A stretch of 64,000 bases of DNA, from positions 32,637 to 96,636 of the forward strand of contig CAJNOL010000882.1 of NCBI GenBank assembly GCA_905250125.1, read 5' to 3'. The stretch comes from Rotaria sordida (lineage: Eukaryota > Rotifera > Eurotatoria > Philodinida > Philodinidae). How positions within the stretch are numbered: position 1 is the first letter of the stretch; each line of letters starts with the position of its first letter. Below are positions 13,857 to 26,500 of this stretch, in pieces. The translations under genes were made by a program, and so were the position numbers. The notes under the pieces were generated by a model. It was not told the DNA's origin. It saw only the letters and a program-made list of their open reading frames with translations, and made no database searches.

Positions 13857-14442
13857 TTATTTGTTAGATCGGTGTTGAGGACGTCTGAAGTAGTTTTCTC
13901 GACCGATGGACATTGGCAATGTTCCAGAAGATGACCATATCGGTGGCAAATTTGTGGTACTCGTGTTGAAAGTTCGATGATGATGATCCCTTCCAATTCT
14001 CAGTATCTTAAAAAAATCAACTAATGATAAATACAGAGGGGCGATGGTTTTGACGCTGCTTACATCAGTGAAAGCGTGACATTGTGGTCGAAAAACAGTC
14101 GGCATGGTGTGTATCATAGGTTTGTACCTACCATACTCTTGATTCGAGGTACGATAAAATGGATGCGGTGAAAATTTACTATAGCCCTGCCATTCATCTG
14201 GAAAAAAACCATGTGCTATTGCTGAAATCGGACTTTTGATCCTTACCTGGATTCTCGAATCGAAATGGAATGCCGAAAGTTCGATATTCGTCACTGATCA
14301 ATCGTGTCCTTCTCATTGGATTGCGCGACTTGAAAAACAGACTGCTGATAAAGGATGGAACAGTCGGCGATTCGAAGAGTATTTCACCATTTGGTCTAAT
14401 TTCGGTATATTTCGCGAGCGGACGATCGGTCAAGTACTGCAT
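13857..14442 (-). CDS. PIERCE1 (C9orf116)-like ciliary microtubule inner protein
   Basis: Exons on the minus strand are 14442-14247, 14197-14064 and 14006-13857, with introns of 49 and 57 nt; the protein is about 159 residues. In vertebrates PIERCE1 lies inside axonemal doublet microtubules and links them to the outer dynein arm docking region in motile cilia. The match is seen across intron 1: a segment ISDEYRTFGIPFRFENP, then a W-x-GY element, then FYRTSNQEYGRYKP and IHTMPTVFRP. These follow the family order F-N-P, W-x-x-G-Y, YRTSNQxYG, P-x-x-H-x-M-P-x-x-F-x-P. Length is close to the vertebrate protein (about 136). The second intron (donor GTAAGC, acceptor TTTTTAAG) is a multiple of three and could be retained, giving ~178 residues. 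The C-terminus after the core is less similar to the family. A rotifer has ciliated epithelia, which fits. The assignment is from memory of family motifs. Confidence 0.75.
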
Positions 14443-14823
14443 CGAAATATCGTCTATGAGTAGAGGTAATAAAAGCTATTCTGACGTAGGTGCAAGTCTA
14501 TAGACAATCTATGTTTTTCTCAGTGTACGTCGTCTTCTTTGAATAGCGTCGAATTACAACGATATTTCCTTCTTTCATTTTAAAACACAAGTTACCATCA
14601 TTATTGTTCAGCATGCTGAAAGGATTTGCCGATCGATTAATTGAGATAAACAACAACCGACCGATGTAGTTACGAGATCAACATCGGTTCTTTTTTCTCT
14701 TTCTCTCTCTCTTGTTTATTCATTTCATTGCGAATAAGACTTGTCGTTACTAACGAATATAGACAGACACGCACACTGTTTTTCAATGAAAAATTTCTCC
14801 GACCAGTACTTAATAGATTTCTG
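14443..14823. other. Spacer between PIERCE1-like gene and piggyBac fragment
   Basis: This is the presumed promoter region of the minus-strand PIERCE1-like gene. An in-frame stop lies shortly upstream of the chosen ATG, which supports that start. No other element is recognised. Confidence 0.4.
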
Positions 14824-15252
14824 TTAGTGAAAACAATGATGGTAGACATATAATTGATTGACAAATTCAGCGAGCTCTTTTATACGACAATCACACAAAA
14901 CATATACTTTGGCACCAAATCTGTTCCGTTTTGAAGGGATATATTGTTTGAAACTTGGCCTACCCTTCCGTAACAAAAGGCTCCCATCAATTACCAAATT
15001 CTGTTGTGGACTGACGAGGGAACATTTCCAAGTGTGAGTCTCAGTTTTAAATGGGATATATACCAGTTTGTAGAGCTTGACGAGCTGATTCTTGTGGTAT
15101 GTTCCGTTTTTGCCCATAGACCTCAAATGAGAAAATTGGTAAGTTTTATTTGTGCAGGATAACACTGAAAGTATCGAACTTTTAAGCACAACATTCTCAC
15201 AGAAAGGCAATTTTAAAAACTGTTTATAGTACTTTGAGCCACTGATTCTCAC
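14824..15252 (-). pseudogene. piggyBac-type transposase fragment (catalytic core part)
   Basis: This 142-residue minus-strand frame contains the block NLVIDGSLLLRKGRPSFKQY followed by IPSKRNRFGAKVYVLCD. It corresponds to the piggyBac (DDE_Tnp_1_7) core segment with the second catalytic Asp region and the conserved KGR-x-x-F-x-Q-Y-x-P-x-K-x-x-x-x-G-x-K pattern. Here the family acidic residue appears as VIDGS, and the usual E/D that follows is not seen. Only the middle of a ~550-600 residue transposase is present. The frame opens without an N-terminal domain and ends at a stop soon after. It is a dead relic. A second piggyBac piece lies at 17940-18314 on the opposite strand. Confidence 0.8.
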
Positions 15253-15480
15253 ATATCACATCCAAAACTATTTAAAAAAATGATGGTCTTTATATTCTCA
15301 AGATTATTTTTGTGCATGGCAATATTATTTACATGATAGGATTTGACCAACCGAAGTTGCATAAGAAAGCTTTTTTCTACATTCCGAAGTTTAAGCTTTA
15401 TGATTTTCGTGTTTCGAGTTGCATAGACTATCATTTTATCGTTTCATTCGTTTTATTCGGAAAACATATCAAGAACACAA

Positions 15481-17013
15481 TCAATGAAAATGATACGCGG
15501 TGAAAAAATGTTCGAAACACAACATTCGTCGACAATGACTACAACAAATAAATGCGCTCTGTTCACAATTATTATTTGAGCAACTGTCTACATCAAAAGA
15601 AAAACAAACTTCTCTAACGCTCGAAAAATTCGAGTATTGTTTAGGAATGTAGCCACAAGTTGACCATGCGTATGAAATCATTGGTTTAAATAAAGAAGAA
15701 CTCAGTTGATTATGAACCAGACTTTGTAGTTTGATTATAGCGTCACGACTTCTTAAGTCAACATCTAATTCGTCTAGAGATACACGATGATATATTATTT
15801 TTGCTAACACTTTCCGTTGTCGGAAAAAATAAGTATCACACGGTTGTTTAGTTGATGTTGCTCTTCTAGGTATCACTAATAATTTACATGACTGTCCTTT
15901 TGTCAGGTTATTCTCATATACAGTAATGTCAGCCTGCGATGACCATTGATCGATCACAAGAAAGAATCGATTGCTGACTACTTTATCGAGAACTTCTTTA
16001 ATTCAGTATTCCACTAAGGATTTATTTAATTTCCCAGATGTACTGCAACTAGTTACTATATTTGATGCTGAAAAGACCGCTTTTGTAATTGAAAACCGAC
16101 CGGTGGATCCCCGAAGACAAATAAAAATAGGGCTGAGCAACTGACCAGCAGCACTAATGATCGGCATAACTGTATAGGAATGGCTTATAGTATTCAAAGA
16201 TTTTACTGATAGATAAGTCGCTTTCTCTCCTGCATAAGATGGTGTACGGTTCGAAGCTATTTCGTAATTAAAACTGGATTGATCGGCATTTAGCACAAAA
16301 TCAAGTTTATATTTTGGTATATGTTTGGTTGCTTCGGCGACAAAATCATCAACAGTCTGTTTAATTATAGATTTATCAACAACTTCCCGATGAGAAACGA
16401 ATTTTGTCACTTTTCTGGAAGATATACCGTTGCGTTTTTTGAAATTGAGAAACCAATAGTCACTTGCTTTAAAGCCATCTATATTTTCTATTTTTGCTTG
16501 GGATAGAGCCCATCGCTTCACGTCAAGATCGTGCACAGGTAAATTGTTATTACGAGCAGAGCGAAATCTATCAAGTACAAAATGCTCTACACGCTCCAAT
16601 TTTTGCCGGCGGTTTCCGTTATTTGCAACATATTCTCGAAATCGCTTTAATTGCATAGGATGTGTAACTCGTCGAAAAGCATGCTGTACGGTTGTAAAAG
16701 CAACACCTGGACGAGCAAAATCGACAACCCTTTGCATGTATTCTAAACTGAACTGACGATTTTCGACTACTTGTTGCTCTTCATCATCTTCGATTTCAAC
16801 AGAATAGGCCAGGTCAAAATGATCGACATCAGAAACTTCGACAGAATCTTCTGTCTCTATTGTAAAGCTGTCACTGTTGGAAAGGTCCTCTAATAGATCG
16901 AGCAGATTGGTTGCGATCGATATCTCTTCTTCTGTGGTGCTTATTGAATGAATACTTGACCTTTCTAATGCTTTTTCATATAAATGTTTACATATGTTAA
17001 CGACGTTCGTCAT
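15481..17013 (-). pseudogene. pogo/Tigger-family (Tc1/mariner superfamily) transposase, one in-frame stop
   Basis: Two frames (336 and 158 codons) are in the same phase and are separated only by a TGA at 16005-16003 and 15 further codons, so together they form one ~510-residue transposase. The N-terminal part (about residues 120-205) is a CENP-B-type DNA-binding helix-turn-helix, recognisable by VEHFVLDRFRSARNN and FKASDYWFLNFKKRNGISSR. The DDE_1 catalytic core follows: first Asp in FVLNADQSSFNYE, then NRTPSYAGEKAT, IISAAGQLLSPIFI, second Asp in FFLVIDQWSS just after the stop, and third in IPRRATSTKQPCD. The extreme C-terminus has a Cys/His cluster (C-x4-C-x6-CCSHC-x5-CFEHF) that may bind zinc. 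Clear terminal inverted repeats were not found. The single stop and otherwise open frame suggest recent loss, a sequencing error, or readthrough. Confidence 0.85.
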
Positions 17014-17939
17014 AGAGAAATAAGTTTTGATGAAGTGAAATCTGAGAGAATATTAATCAGAAGATTTATCATGGACTATTTGTCAAATGACGGATATATA
17101 TATATACAGATTCGAAAGAATTCACTCGAAAATGTTAGAAAGTCACAGAATTTTTTGATAGCCGATAAGCATAGAACAGAAAGAGTGTTAGTTTTCTATT
17201 TCATCCAAAATCTCCTGCCCACTAAATGTTAATAGGCCGGAAGGAATCAATAGAAAACCGTGATCTGTATTAGCTAGGTTAGTGATGTTAGTAATCCTAC
17301 TTTAACTTGTAGATTGATATAACCGACAAAATAATATAAGTCCAGATGATGAATATATATTTAATGATGGAATACGAGTGATCACAATACAGTATTGGTG
17401 ACGATATTTTCAATAAAATGGACTCTTTCATGTTTCTTAACATATTATTCATAATTCAATTTATTTTAGTTATTAATAAATTAGGAGATAAACAAAAAAA
17501 AATTTCGTTCTCCAAGAATATTTCAAATTTATTGTGAAGAAATTATTAGCTATTTTAATTCTATCATAAATGTGTACCGTAAGAGTATTGATTTGACTTT
17601 ATTCAATAAATATTTATTTCAAATAAAAGTCTAAATACGCTATTGTACTTGAAATCTGAACATAAATGAAGTATGATATGACAACATGAAAAATCTCTAT
17701 ATTTAGAAATATTTGTACTTCGATCAAATCTCAACGAACTGATGAATTCTTTGAAGACTATACTAGCCTAGTGATTCTCCACTTATAAGCAAATTATCAG
17801 CGTCATAGTTTAATCGTTTAGCTGCGGGTAGTCTCCACAGGAATCACAGTAATTTCCTGGTATATTGAAATTCATAGATTCATATGTGATATTAGTTTTC
17901 GTGGAAGCATTTATAAGTAACACATAATAAATATAACAC
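17014..17939. other. AT-rich spacer between transposon relics
   Basis: No gene is recognised. The sequence lies between the start of the pogo-like transposase and the plus-strand piggyBac fragment. It probably includes non-coding ends of one or both elements. Confidence 0.4.
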
Positions 17940-18314
17940 GACTGACTCTCTACTTGATGTGACTTTATTCGATGCATTCATTTTATACAAGTTCAAGACC
18001 GGAAAAACAATGCATCTATCGGACTTCCGCCTGGAAGTTATTCGATCCATTGTCGAAGCTATTGGAAGTCAAAAGGAGGACTATCTTTAGAAAATTCATT
18101 CAGACTCACTGCACAATACTTCCCTTCACTCATTCAAGGTTATTCAGTTGAAGGTACATCTGAAAGAACAAAGAGGTGAAGATGTCATATGTGCAGTAAT
18201 ACAACAACAGTTCCAAAAGAAAGTACTAAGACAACTTATGAATATGTTCGATGTAATGTTGATTTATGTGTTGTACCTTGTTTTGAACTGTACAACATTT
18301 TGAAAAACTTATGA
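17940..18314 (+). pseudogene. piggyBac-type transposase C-terminal fragment, frameshifted
   Basis: One frame (about 17945-18089) reads LFDAFILYKFKTGKT, then HLSDFRLEVIRSIVEAIGSQ and a stop. This matches the C-terminal helical segment of piggyBac transposases (N-A-x-I-L-Y-K ... H-x-x-F-R-L-E-x-x-R). After a frameshift a second frame (about 18106-18314) reads RLTAQYFPSLIQGYSVEGTS, a stop, and then the cysteine-rich domain RCHMCSNTTVPKESTKTTYE followed by CNVDLCVVPCFELYNILKNL and a stop. The C-x2-C ... C-x4-C-x3-C pattern is the family zinc-binding domain that recognises the transposon ends. At least one frameshift and two stops make it a pseudogene. It is on plus, opposite to the fragment at 14824-15252, so the two need not be one element. 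Confidence 0.85.
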
Positions 18315-19475
18315 ACACACGTATTCATAAAAAAATTTGATAAACTAGAACAATAGATTAATTTATGATGAAGTGTACACAAAAAGAGAAATTTTAATTT
18401 TGTAGAAAAAACAACTCGCAGCCAAATAGTTAGAATCATTTATGCAACCTTCTCTAGATGTTCTTAGAAAATGTACAAGTGTCCACTGTTGTAGTTTAAA
18501 GTCAGCAATTTTTTCTCTGACTATTTTTCATCTAACTAGCACAATAATAGTTGATAAAAAAAAAAAACTTTCTCCAGAAAAGTGGTCGAATACTTATGAA
18601 TTTACTCTAATGCCAATATCAAAATTAATAAGTTTGTTCTATTTATATATAAAATCATGTGATGATCAACTATTAATCGTTTCTATAAAAATATGTTCTG
18701 AAAAATTAGGCGAGTACAACTTTTCTTTGTAAATACTAAAATAAGATGTTTTTATATATAGAAAATAAAATGAACTTTTTTTATTTTATTGAGTAATATG
18801 CAATTAGTAAAAATATATTATGTTGTAATGCAGAACTAAGAGATCATGAGATGAAACGAAATTACTTTGTCTCATGTTAGATAGAAATAAATATAAATTA
18901 ATGATGGACACGATATGTATGCATGCATTCTGATTTTCATAGTTTCATCCTCTCAAATCTGCTCTCTTTAATTTCCATATGATACAACAGGGAATTACAT
19001 CAAAATAATTTTGCATCCATATGCAATTTTGATCATTCAAACAACGAAATTAAAATAAACACGTGCAAGAATTTTAATATATTATCTTCAAGAACTAAAA
19101 AAAAAGAACAATTTCTTGAATTTACAATTGTACATGTAAATAATATTAATATATTCTTGACATTTTAATGACTCAGTCCTATTATTCAAATATGAAAATT
19201 CTTAACTTCAATTTAGAACAATATTTATGGAAATAATATATCTATTTTATTATTTGTTTTTATCTTATACAATCAACACCTATAACAAACTGTTGACTTA
19301 TTTCTACTAAACAAACATATATCAAATCATAGCTTATCACACACTCAAAAGACAAAAAAAAAAAGACGACTGAATGAAATTTTAGTATTGAAATTAAATA
19401 ATGTATCTTATATTATGTTGTTGGATAATTACGTGAACGCATTGATGAAAATGAATGTTGATTACCATTCTAAAT
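18315..19475. other. AT-rich intergenic stretch
   Basis: No gene is supported. An open frame of 96 codons at 18442-18732 (+) starts soon after the piggyBac relic but has no recognisable motif. The stretch runs to the 3' end of the coiled-coil gene. Confidence 0.4.
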
Positions 19476-22400
19476 TTAACAACAAGATTTTAAATCATTA
19501 GAATATTTTTTTAAAATGTAACTAAAAATTGTTACTTCATGATGTGATGATAAAATTGATTTTGATTGTTGATTATCACGTAAACGTATATTATCATCTC
19601 TTAAATCACTAATACGACTTTGTAAATGTCGAATAAGTGAATCTTGATTTACTTCATCAACATTATTCGAAGGTATTGGTTCGAATTTTACCTTAGGAAA
19701 AACAAAAATAAATAATAAAATGTTCTTAAATAATTTATGAAGAAAAAAAAAAACCTTTTTAGGTGATTCGACATGATATGATGTCATTCGTTCATCATGA
19801 TGACTGGAATTATTTAATGTAATTCGTTGTTTAGTTAAACTAAAAAGTTTCCATAAATAATTTATTTATTTATTAATTTATAAACGAACCGATCAAGTTC
19901 AGTTGCAATATGATCTTCAAGTTTTTGTACAAGATTATCAATAGTATCATTTTGTTGAGATGATAATTGAAATGGAGTATACGAACTATTATGTGATCGA
20001 CTTTCACATGTTTTTGATAGACGATCATTTTCCTAATTTGAAATAAACTTGATAAAAACAAAAAAAATTTTTTGCTCATTTTTACTTTTCTATGTTTTGA
20101 AAATGAATTTCTTGCTGTTGATTGTTGTTGACGATTATCATCATATGATCGATTTGAATGGTCTGTTGTCTAAAAGCAAATTTTTTCTTTTTATTTCATC
20201 AAAATAAAACGAAAGAAATTAATAATTTTATTTACATGATCTGTTAATACTTTTGATTTTTTTAAAAATTTTGTTTTTGTTTCAATTTGTACTCTTTGTT
20301 CAATTATATAATTACGAATATCATCAACTGTATCTTGAAGTAATTTCTACTTATCGACAAAAAACAAAAACAAAAAGTACTAAAACATATGATTAAAAAT
20401 CAAATTAAATAACATACAAGTACACTTCGAGTTGGTAATCGTTCAACAATCGATTCACGATCATATGTAAACGATGAAATATGTCTTCAAAAAAAACAAA
20501 CAAATAAAAAAAAGAATAAAGCAAATTTATAAATAAAGAAAGAAAAAAAGTTTTATACGGAATTGTTGCATAAATATGTGATGGACTATCCATAGCCATG
20601 AGTAATTTCTTAATTGAATCAATTATTGAACGAACACAAGTTTTTTCTGAAGTTTCCAAACTAAGAAATAATTCATGTTGACGTAATGCTGCATCAGCAT
20701 TCTCAGTTGAAACTTGATCTAATGTTTCTTCTAATTCACGAACACGTTCTTGTATACGAGTAAATTCAGTATCTTTTTCCTATTTTAATAATTATTTAAT
20801 GAATTTTTGAAATATCAAATGAAGATTGAAAACAAAAAAGATGATGACATTAGATATATTTCCTTCTTAGAACGAAATTCTATGTAGTTAAATAAAGGCA
20901 AATATTCGACATATAGAATATTATTATTTATATATAGAAATTTTTCTTTGAAAATCATCATTAATCTTAAATGTACAGATGTTCTTATTTTTTATGGGAA
21001 TGTCTCAAATAAAAATAGATCATTATTAATAAGAATTCGTTTGTTTCCTTTTGACTCATAAAACATCGAAATAACAAATGTTTATTTAAGCATATAAAGT
21101 AGTTTGATTACGATGTTTAATCGTAAGAATCATTTCAATGACTTTGTTAAGAGAAGGTCGAAGTCACTTACGAACAAAAATACTGAAAAGTTTAGTTGAT
21201 TATGACTTTAGACAGTAGAAGATAAACTAAAGAACAGGATGAAGTAAAAGTAATTCATTACTTTAAGAATTTATGAGAAGAAACGTGATTATTATGTTGA
21301 AATTTTTTCATCATCATATATAAGAGTTAAAGTTTTTAATAGAAAAAAAAAACTTGTGACACAATTATTTTATACGTTCCTGCTCATGTCATTTCTGAAA
21401 TGTGAACATTTTTTTTTTTTTTGCAATTATGAATATTATAATAACAGGTCATTCTTATCTCTATGTGATAATGATGAATTTGATCTTTTACAGGAGATGC
21501 TAAATATAATTTTATCGTTTTCAAAAATTGTTCATTTGTATTTTTTAATTGACAGAAAATCTATAAGAAATTTATATATTTATGAATTCATCTATATCAC
21601 TTATGAAAGTTCTACGTAACAATTCTATTTACTTGAACAGATGTGAAATAAAGAAAGTTAAAATCACTTTTAAATAAATAGAATTTTTCTTTTCTTTCCA
21701 TACCTGTTGAAATTGATTACGTAGTCGAGTAATTTCATCTTGAAATTCTTTTCTACACTGTTCTTTAGTACCATAAACAGCATTGATACGTTCACGACCA
21801 CTTTCTTTTAACATTAATTTAGCTTCACTTGATTGCTATGATGGAAAATAAAATATATATAATTTTATTTCTTATAGAAAACTTAAAATAAAAATTCTAC
21901 CATTTGTGCATCATATAATTTTTGTTCTAAACGTTGACAACGTTCATGTTCAATATTTAATTGTTGCTGTAAATCTTTTAATAGACGAGTTTTTTCTTCT
22001 TCAAATTTTGCTCGTTCACCGGCTAATAAAAGTTCTTTATGTTCATTCCAAACTTTTCGTTCACGTTCCATACGATCTTCCATCTATTTAAAACAAACTA
22101 TTGTTTTTTTTTTGTTTATTTGTAAAATAACAGAAAATTTTTGAACCTGTAACAATGCATTTTTATGTGTTGATGTTAGAGCAATAAGTTCATTGTCTTT
22201 TTCAAATAATAATGCTTTCAATTTAGCAATTTCACGATCTTTAGCCTGTATATGTATATATAAATATATAACTAATATTTTTGAAAATAATAACAATAAA
22301 ATAAATAAACAATTCTTACAAGTACATTCCAATTAGAATTATTATTTGAACGTTGAGAATTATTACGAACAAGCTTTTAAAGACAAACAAAAAAAAACAA

Positions 22401-22714
22401 AAATAATAATAAAGTATTGAAATTAAAAAATTGATTTGAAAAATTTCTTACCGACTGTTCAGCAAGAACACCAGATGAACGTGATAGATCGTTTTGATGA
22501 CTTGTATCAATACTTTCATTTCTAATCAATTAGTTAATAATAATAATAATAAATGAGAAATTAATATTGAAATTAAATAAACATACCTTAATGAATCAAT
22601 TGTATTATTTTTTCGTTTGAGCTCATCATCTAATACTCGATATTTCTCTTCGAATGTTTGTCGTGGATGATGATGATGATGATGGTGATGATGAGAAGAA
22701 CGTCGATCACTCAT
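19476..22714 (-). CDS. Coiled-coil protein of unknown function, 13 exons
   Basis: Exons (minus): 22714-22587, 22521-22452, 22373-22320, 22245-22147, 22083-21901, 21835-21704, 20779-20559, 20484-20418, 20346-20236, 20169-20086, 20032-19890, 19839-19755, 19691-19476. Their sum is 1593 nt, a 530-residue protein, and every junction keeps phase with GT-AG borders. The N-terminus has a run of nine His right after MSDRRSS, then EEKYRVLDDELKRKN. Residues ~85-290 are strongly heptad-like and rich in E, K, Q and L (for example AKDREIAKLKALLFEKDNEL, EEEKTRLLKDLQQQLN, EKDTEFTRIQERVRELEETL), so they form a long coiled coil. The second half is polar with shorter helices such as HLQSRISDLRDDNIRLRDN. No enzyme or membrane domain is visible. 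It may be a centrosomal, ciliary or cytoskeletal scaffold, but no family was recognised. The ~920-nt intron 6 is much longer than the others. Confidence 0.8.
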
Positions 22715-23531
22715 GTTTCTCTTATGTTATGTTGTGTTTATATTTCCTTCAATTCATTACATCAAAACCAGTATATACGAATGTAACAAGAAGTTTTTTT
22801 TATATTAATAGAAAAAAAAACGTGAAAGTGAAGTGAAGCTCTAGATGATGAACGAAGAAGAGATCAATAAGATGATGGTAATGGTAGTAAATTATTTGAA
22901 AGCGTGCTGTTGTCGATGTACATTTCTTCTGATTCTTCTTACTGCACACAACCGCAACTTTACTGAGACATGCACATATCCTTTCTCGTTTTTCTTTCTC
23001 TCTCTCTCTCTCTCTCTCCGTCTCCTTATGAGCTCTTTTGTTCTCGTCGAAGCGACTCTCTTTCTATCCATCTCTCTTTTACTTTTATTCACACCTCTAC
23101 GCCTTTTAAAGTGTTACTATGCATTTATTTTGAAATAGACTTGTTGTATACTCAAAAAAGTCATCTGTATAGTTTGTCATAAAGCAATTGCCTTTTACAA
23201 TCAAAATGAATTCGGACATTTATGTTTTACCTCAAGAGAAAACGAACAATTTTATCCAACACAATACTTCAACAAATAGTTGGCTATTTAAATTCATTTG
23301 AGAAGAAAAAAAAAAGGTCGAATCAAACTGACAACAAAAAAAAAGAACCAGCTTTTTTAATTGGATCTCTTGATCCTACTGTTGTATTTTATTATGAGTT
23401 TATTTTTCAGAACACACATGCAAAATGCAAAGAAAAAAAAAACGATACAGATTATATTATCGGACGCACATATATGAGGAATCTACACAATAAAAACAAT
23501 GGAATTCATCACCGTCAGACAATAAAAATTT
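22715..23531. other. Intergenic region, 5' of coiled-coil gene and 3' of receptor gene
   Basis: The region carries a (CT)n microsatellite at about 22999-23016 and A-rich tracts. It should contain the promoter of the minus-strand coiled-coil gene and the 3' end of the receptor gene. The open frames here are low-complexity and I do not call them genes. Confidence 0.45.
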
Positions 23532-26500
23532 TCATTTAAATGTAACCCGTTGACCAACTCCTGTTGATGGTATTGTTACATCCGATAATGCTCTTCCACG
23601 CATTTCATCAAATTCATCAATACTTGCACGATAAACACTCATTCCACCAAGATGTGTCGTTTCATTATGACTACCTGTACTATCTTCAGGTGTTTTCGTT
23701 GGATCATGATCATGTTTATCTGATCCACTTCCTAATATATTACTTATTGTTCCACCAACAACACTTGAACTTGCTCCACCATGACGCTGAAATGCTTGCA
23801 TGGAAAATCGACGATTTTTTCGTCGTTGTCCATGTCGTTTTGTTAAATGTGGATTATCTTTACGCATTGTTTTTGTTTTTAAAACATGTAATGATGTATA
23901 TAAACGTTTTAATTCCGCCTTGAATAATAGAATAATTTAATATTAAAACAAAAGAAAAATAGAAACAAAAATTCTTACTCGAATTTCTTCAGGATCCATA
24001 TCGCGTATATTTAATTCACCAAATTCAATATCACCATTCGATTGTAATTTTGTAACTAAATCTGTTGTTTCAACACCATCAGGTAATGAACGAAATCGAT
24101 CTCGTCCGGTATATTCTTCATTAACTGGACGAAATATATAACATAACTAAATTAATTAATATAAATAATTATTTTCAAAAAAAAAAAAACTTTTTTTTCT
24201 TCTTTTTTAATATTTACTTTTGTACAAAAAATAAATATTATCATACATGTGACTGTACAATGACATCGACAAAATGATAACATAAAAAGGGTATCTGGAT
24301 CAATGGATGCCCATAAACAATCTCTATGATAACGGATAAGAATTTTTTGTTTTGTTTGTTTTTTTTTTTGAACTTACTTAATAATATGAAGTAATGTTGA
24401 GAAGAGCATTTCACAAACAATAACAATGGTAATTAATTTACGTTCATGATATTCACATGGAGCTGTTCGTGTACTATAAATAAAACGAATTCCGACACAA
24501 AGAAAAATAAATTCCGCTAAAAAAAAGAAAAAAGAAAAAAGAAAATTTAATATTTATTTTTTTATTTAAATATACAAACCAAATTGAACAAGATAATCCC
24601 ATGAACGTGGTCGACATGTTTGAAAAAAACGTTTATTTTTATAAGTAAAACCAGGTCCCAATAAATATTCTTCAAGTGAAAGATCTTCATTTGCATGATC
24701 AATATTAACAAATGTCCAACCAAGTAAATAACCCGTAATAGATATTGATATAAAAAATAATATTCGTAAAATATCCTTTTCTTTAACTTGTACACAATGT
24801 GCTTTACGTGATTGAAATTCTGCTAGCATTCTAATTCAAATATAAAAATAGAAAAAAAAAACTCTTTTTTTTTTTGTTTTTTGTAAAATTTACTTATAAA
24901 TACGTAGGATTAATGTACCATAAACAATTGTAAAACCAAGTTCACGAAGCCTTGAAAAGAAAATAAAGAATATTTTTATTTTTTATGAATACACAAAGAA
25001 AAGTTATAAATTGAATAGTAAATGCTTATTTATGAAAAATTAATACAAACACTATTGATAATCTTTCGATTTGGTTTGATATATTATCTTTTCTTTTTCT
25101 TTTTTTTTTTTATCATAAGAGATATTCATTAAATATTGATTTTCTATTTCGAAATATGACCTAGTTTTGAAATCTACTGAATTATATATAGATAATTATC
25201 TATCCTATCGATAGATCTTATATATACTTTTCCTATTGATAAATATATTTCGATACAATCATTGTAGTCGCCAAAATGTCCGACTACTAGATAACAAAAA
25301 AAAAAAATATCTAAATTTGCATCTTTTATGCTTGATATTTTTACTACAAATAGATCTCAATAAATCCTGATTGCAAGCATCAATCCGAGGTCGATTGTTT
25401 TTAATGCATTGAATTTTGAAAAAAGGAAATGCGCTGTTGTTCTTTCATTGGACATCGGAAAATACTTTTTCTAATTTCCCATTATTTTGAAGCGTTAATA
25501 TCAATCCTTTTATTGGCAAACAAAGTTCCAGATGTTTTAACTGCGTTACCAAAAAGGAGACGCCAATCTATTGTGATCCTGAGGCGCAATGACATTTCCA
25601 TTATGTGAAACGAGCATGGCATCGATCTCTGCTCTAATAAATGGCTATAAGCATGAAATTTTCAGGAAATACTTGACTAGACTAGAAAACTTATTGGAGA
25701 AATTTCACGAGGCAAATTTTTCAAACTACGTAGTTACAGGTGACTTTTTTTCACAGATCTTATCAAATTTTATGCTAAACATACCCAAAGATAACTTTAT
25801 AAATCAAGAAAATTATAATCATTTGATATGAATTTTTTTTTTTACTATCGATGATAATAGAAGCAATGCTAAACTCTCGAATGTAGATATAAACGATGTG
25901 AAACTTATTTCTAATATTGAAAATATTCTTATTTACTGCTTACGATTAGAGTTCACTGCGTGTTATTTGTCGATAAAATATATAAGACTCAATGATTTCT
26001 GTTTAGATATTTGATTACTTGATAGCAGAATTTTTGATGATTACTTTAAATACGTTCCTTCCAAATAATATTATATTTTCCTATATAAATGTCTATTGTT
26101 TGAGTTCTATGATGTCAATTGACAAGGCAATTACTATTTATAAATATATATATATATATGAGTTAGAATTAATCGACAAACGATTGTCGTCTAGCTTTTC
26201 TTCTTACATACCAAGGCATTATTAAACAAACAATTCCATGTGGACCAAAACTATCAACAATAACCTAAATAATAATAATAATAATAATAGAAAAGAACCA
26301 AATTAAATAAGTTATCGGCAAAAAGTCAATATAAAAAATTTTTTTCTTACTGATGCATAAAGTAATGCAGCTCCAAAAAGAACTAATTCAAGTAAAATCC
26401 ACATTGAATGTTTAATTATTTTAATTTTACGTCTTTGAAATATAATAGCAGCAAGTATAGCAACAAAAACAATAAATATTGATTGAATAATTACAATTAT

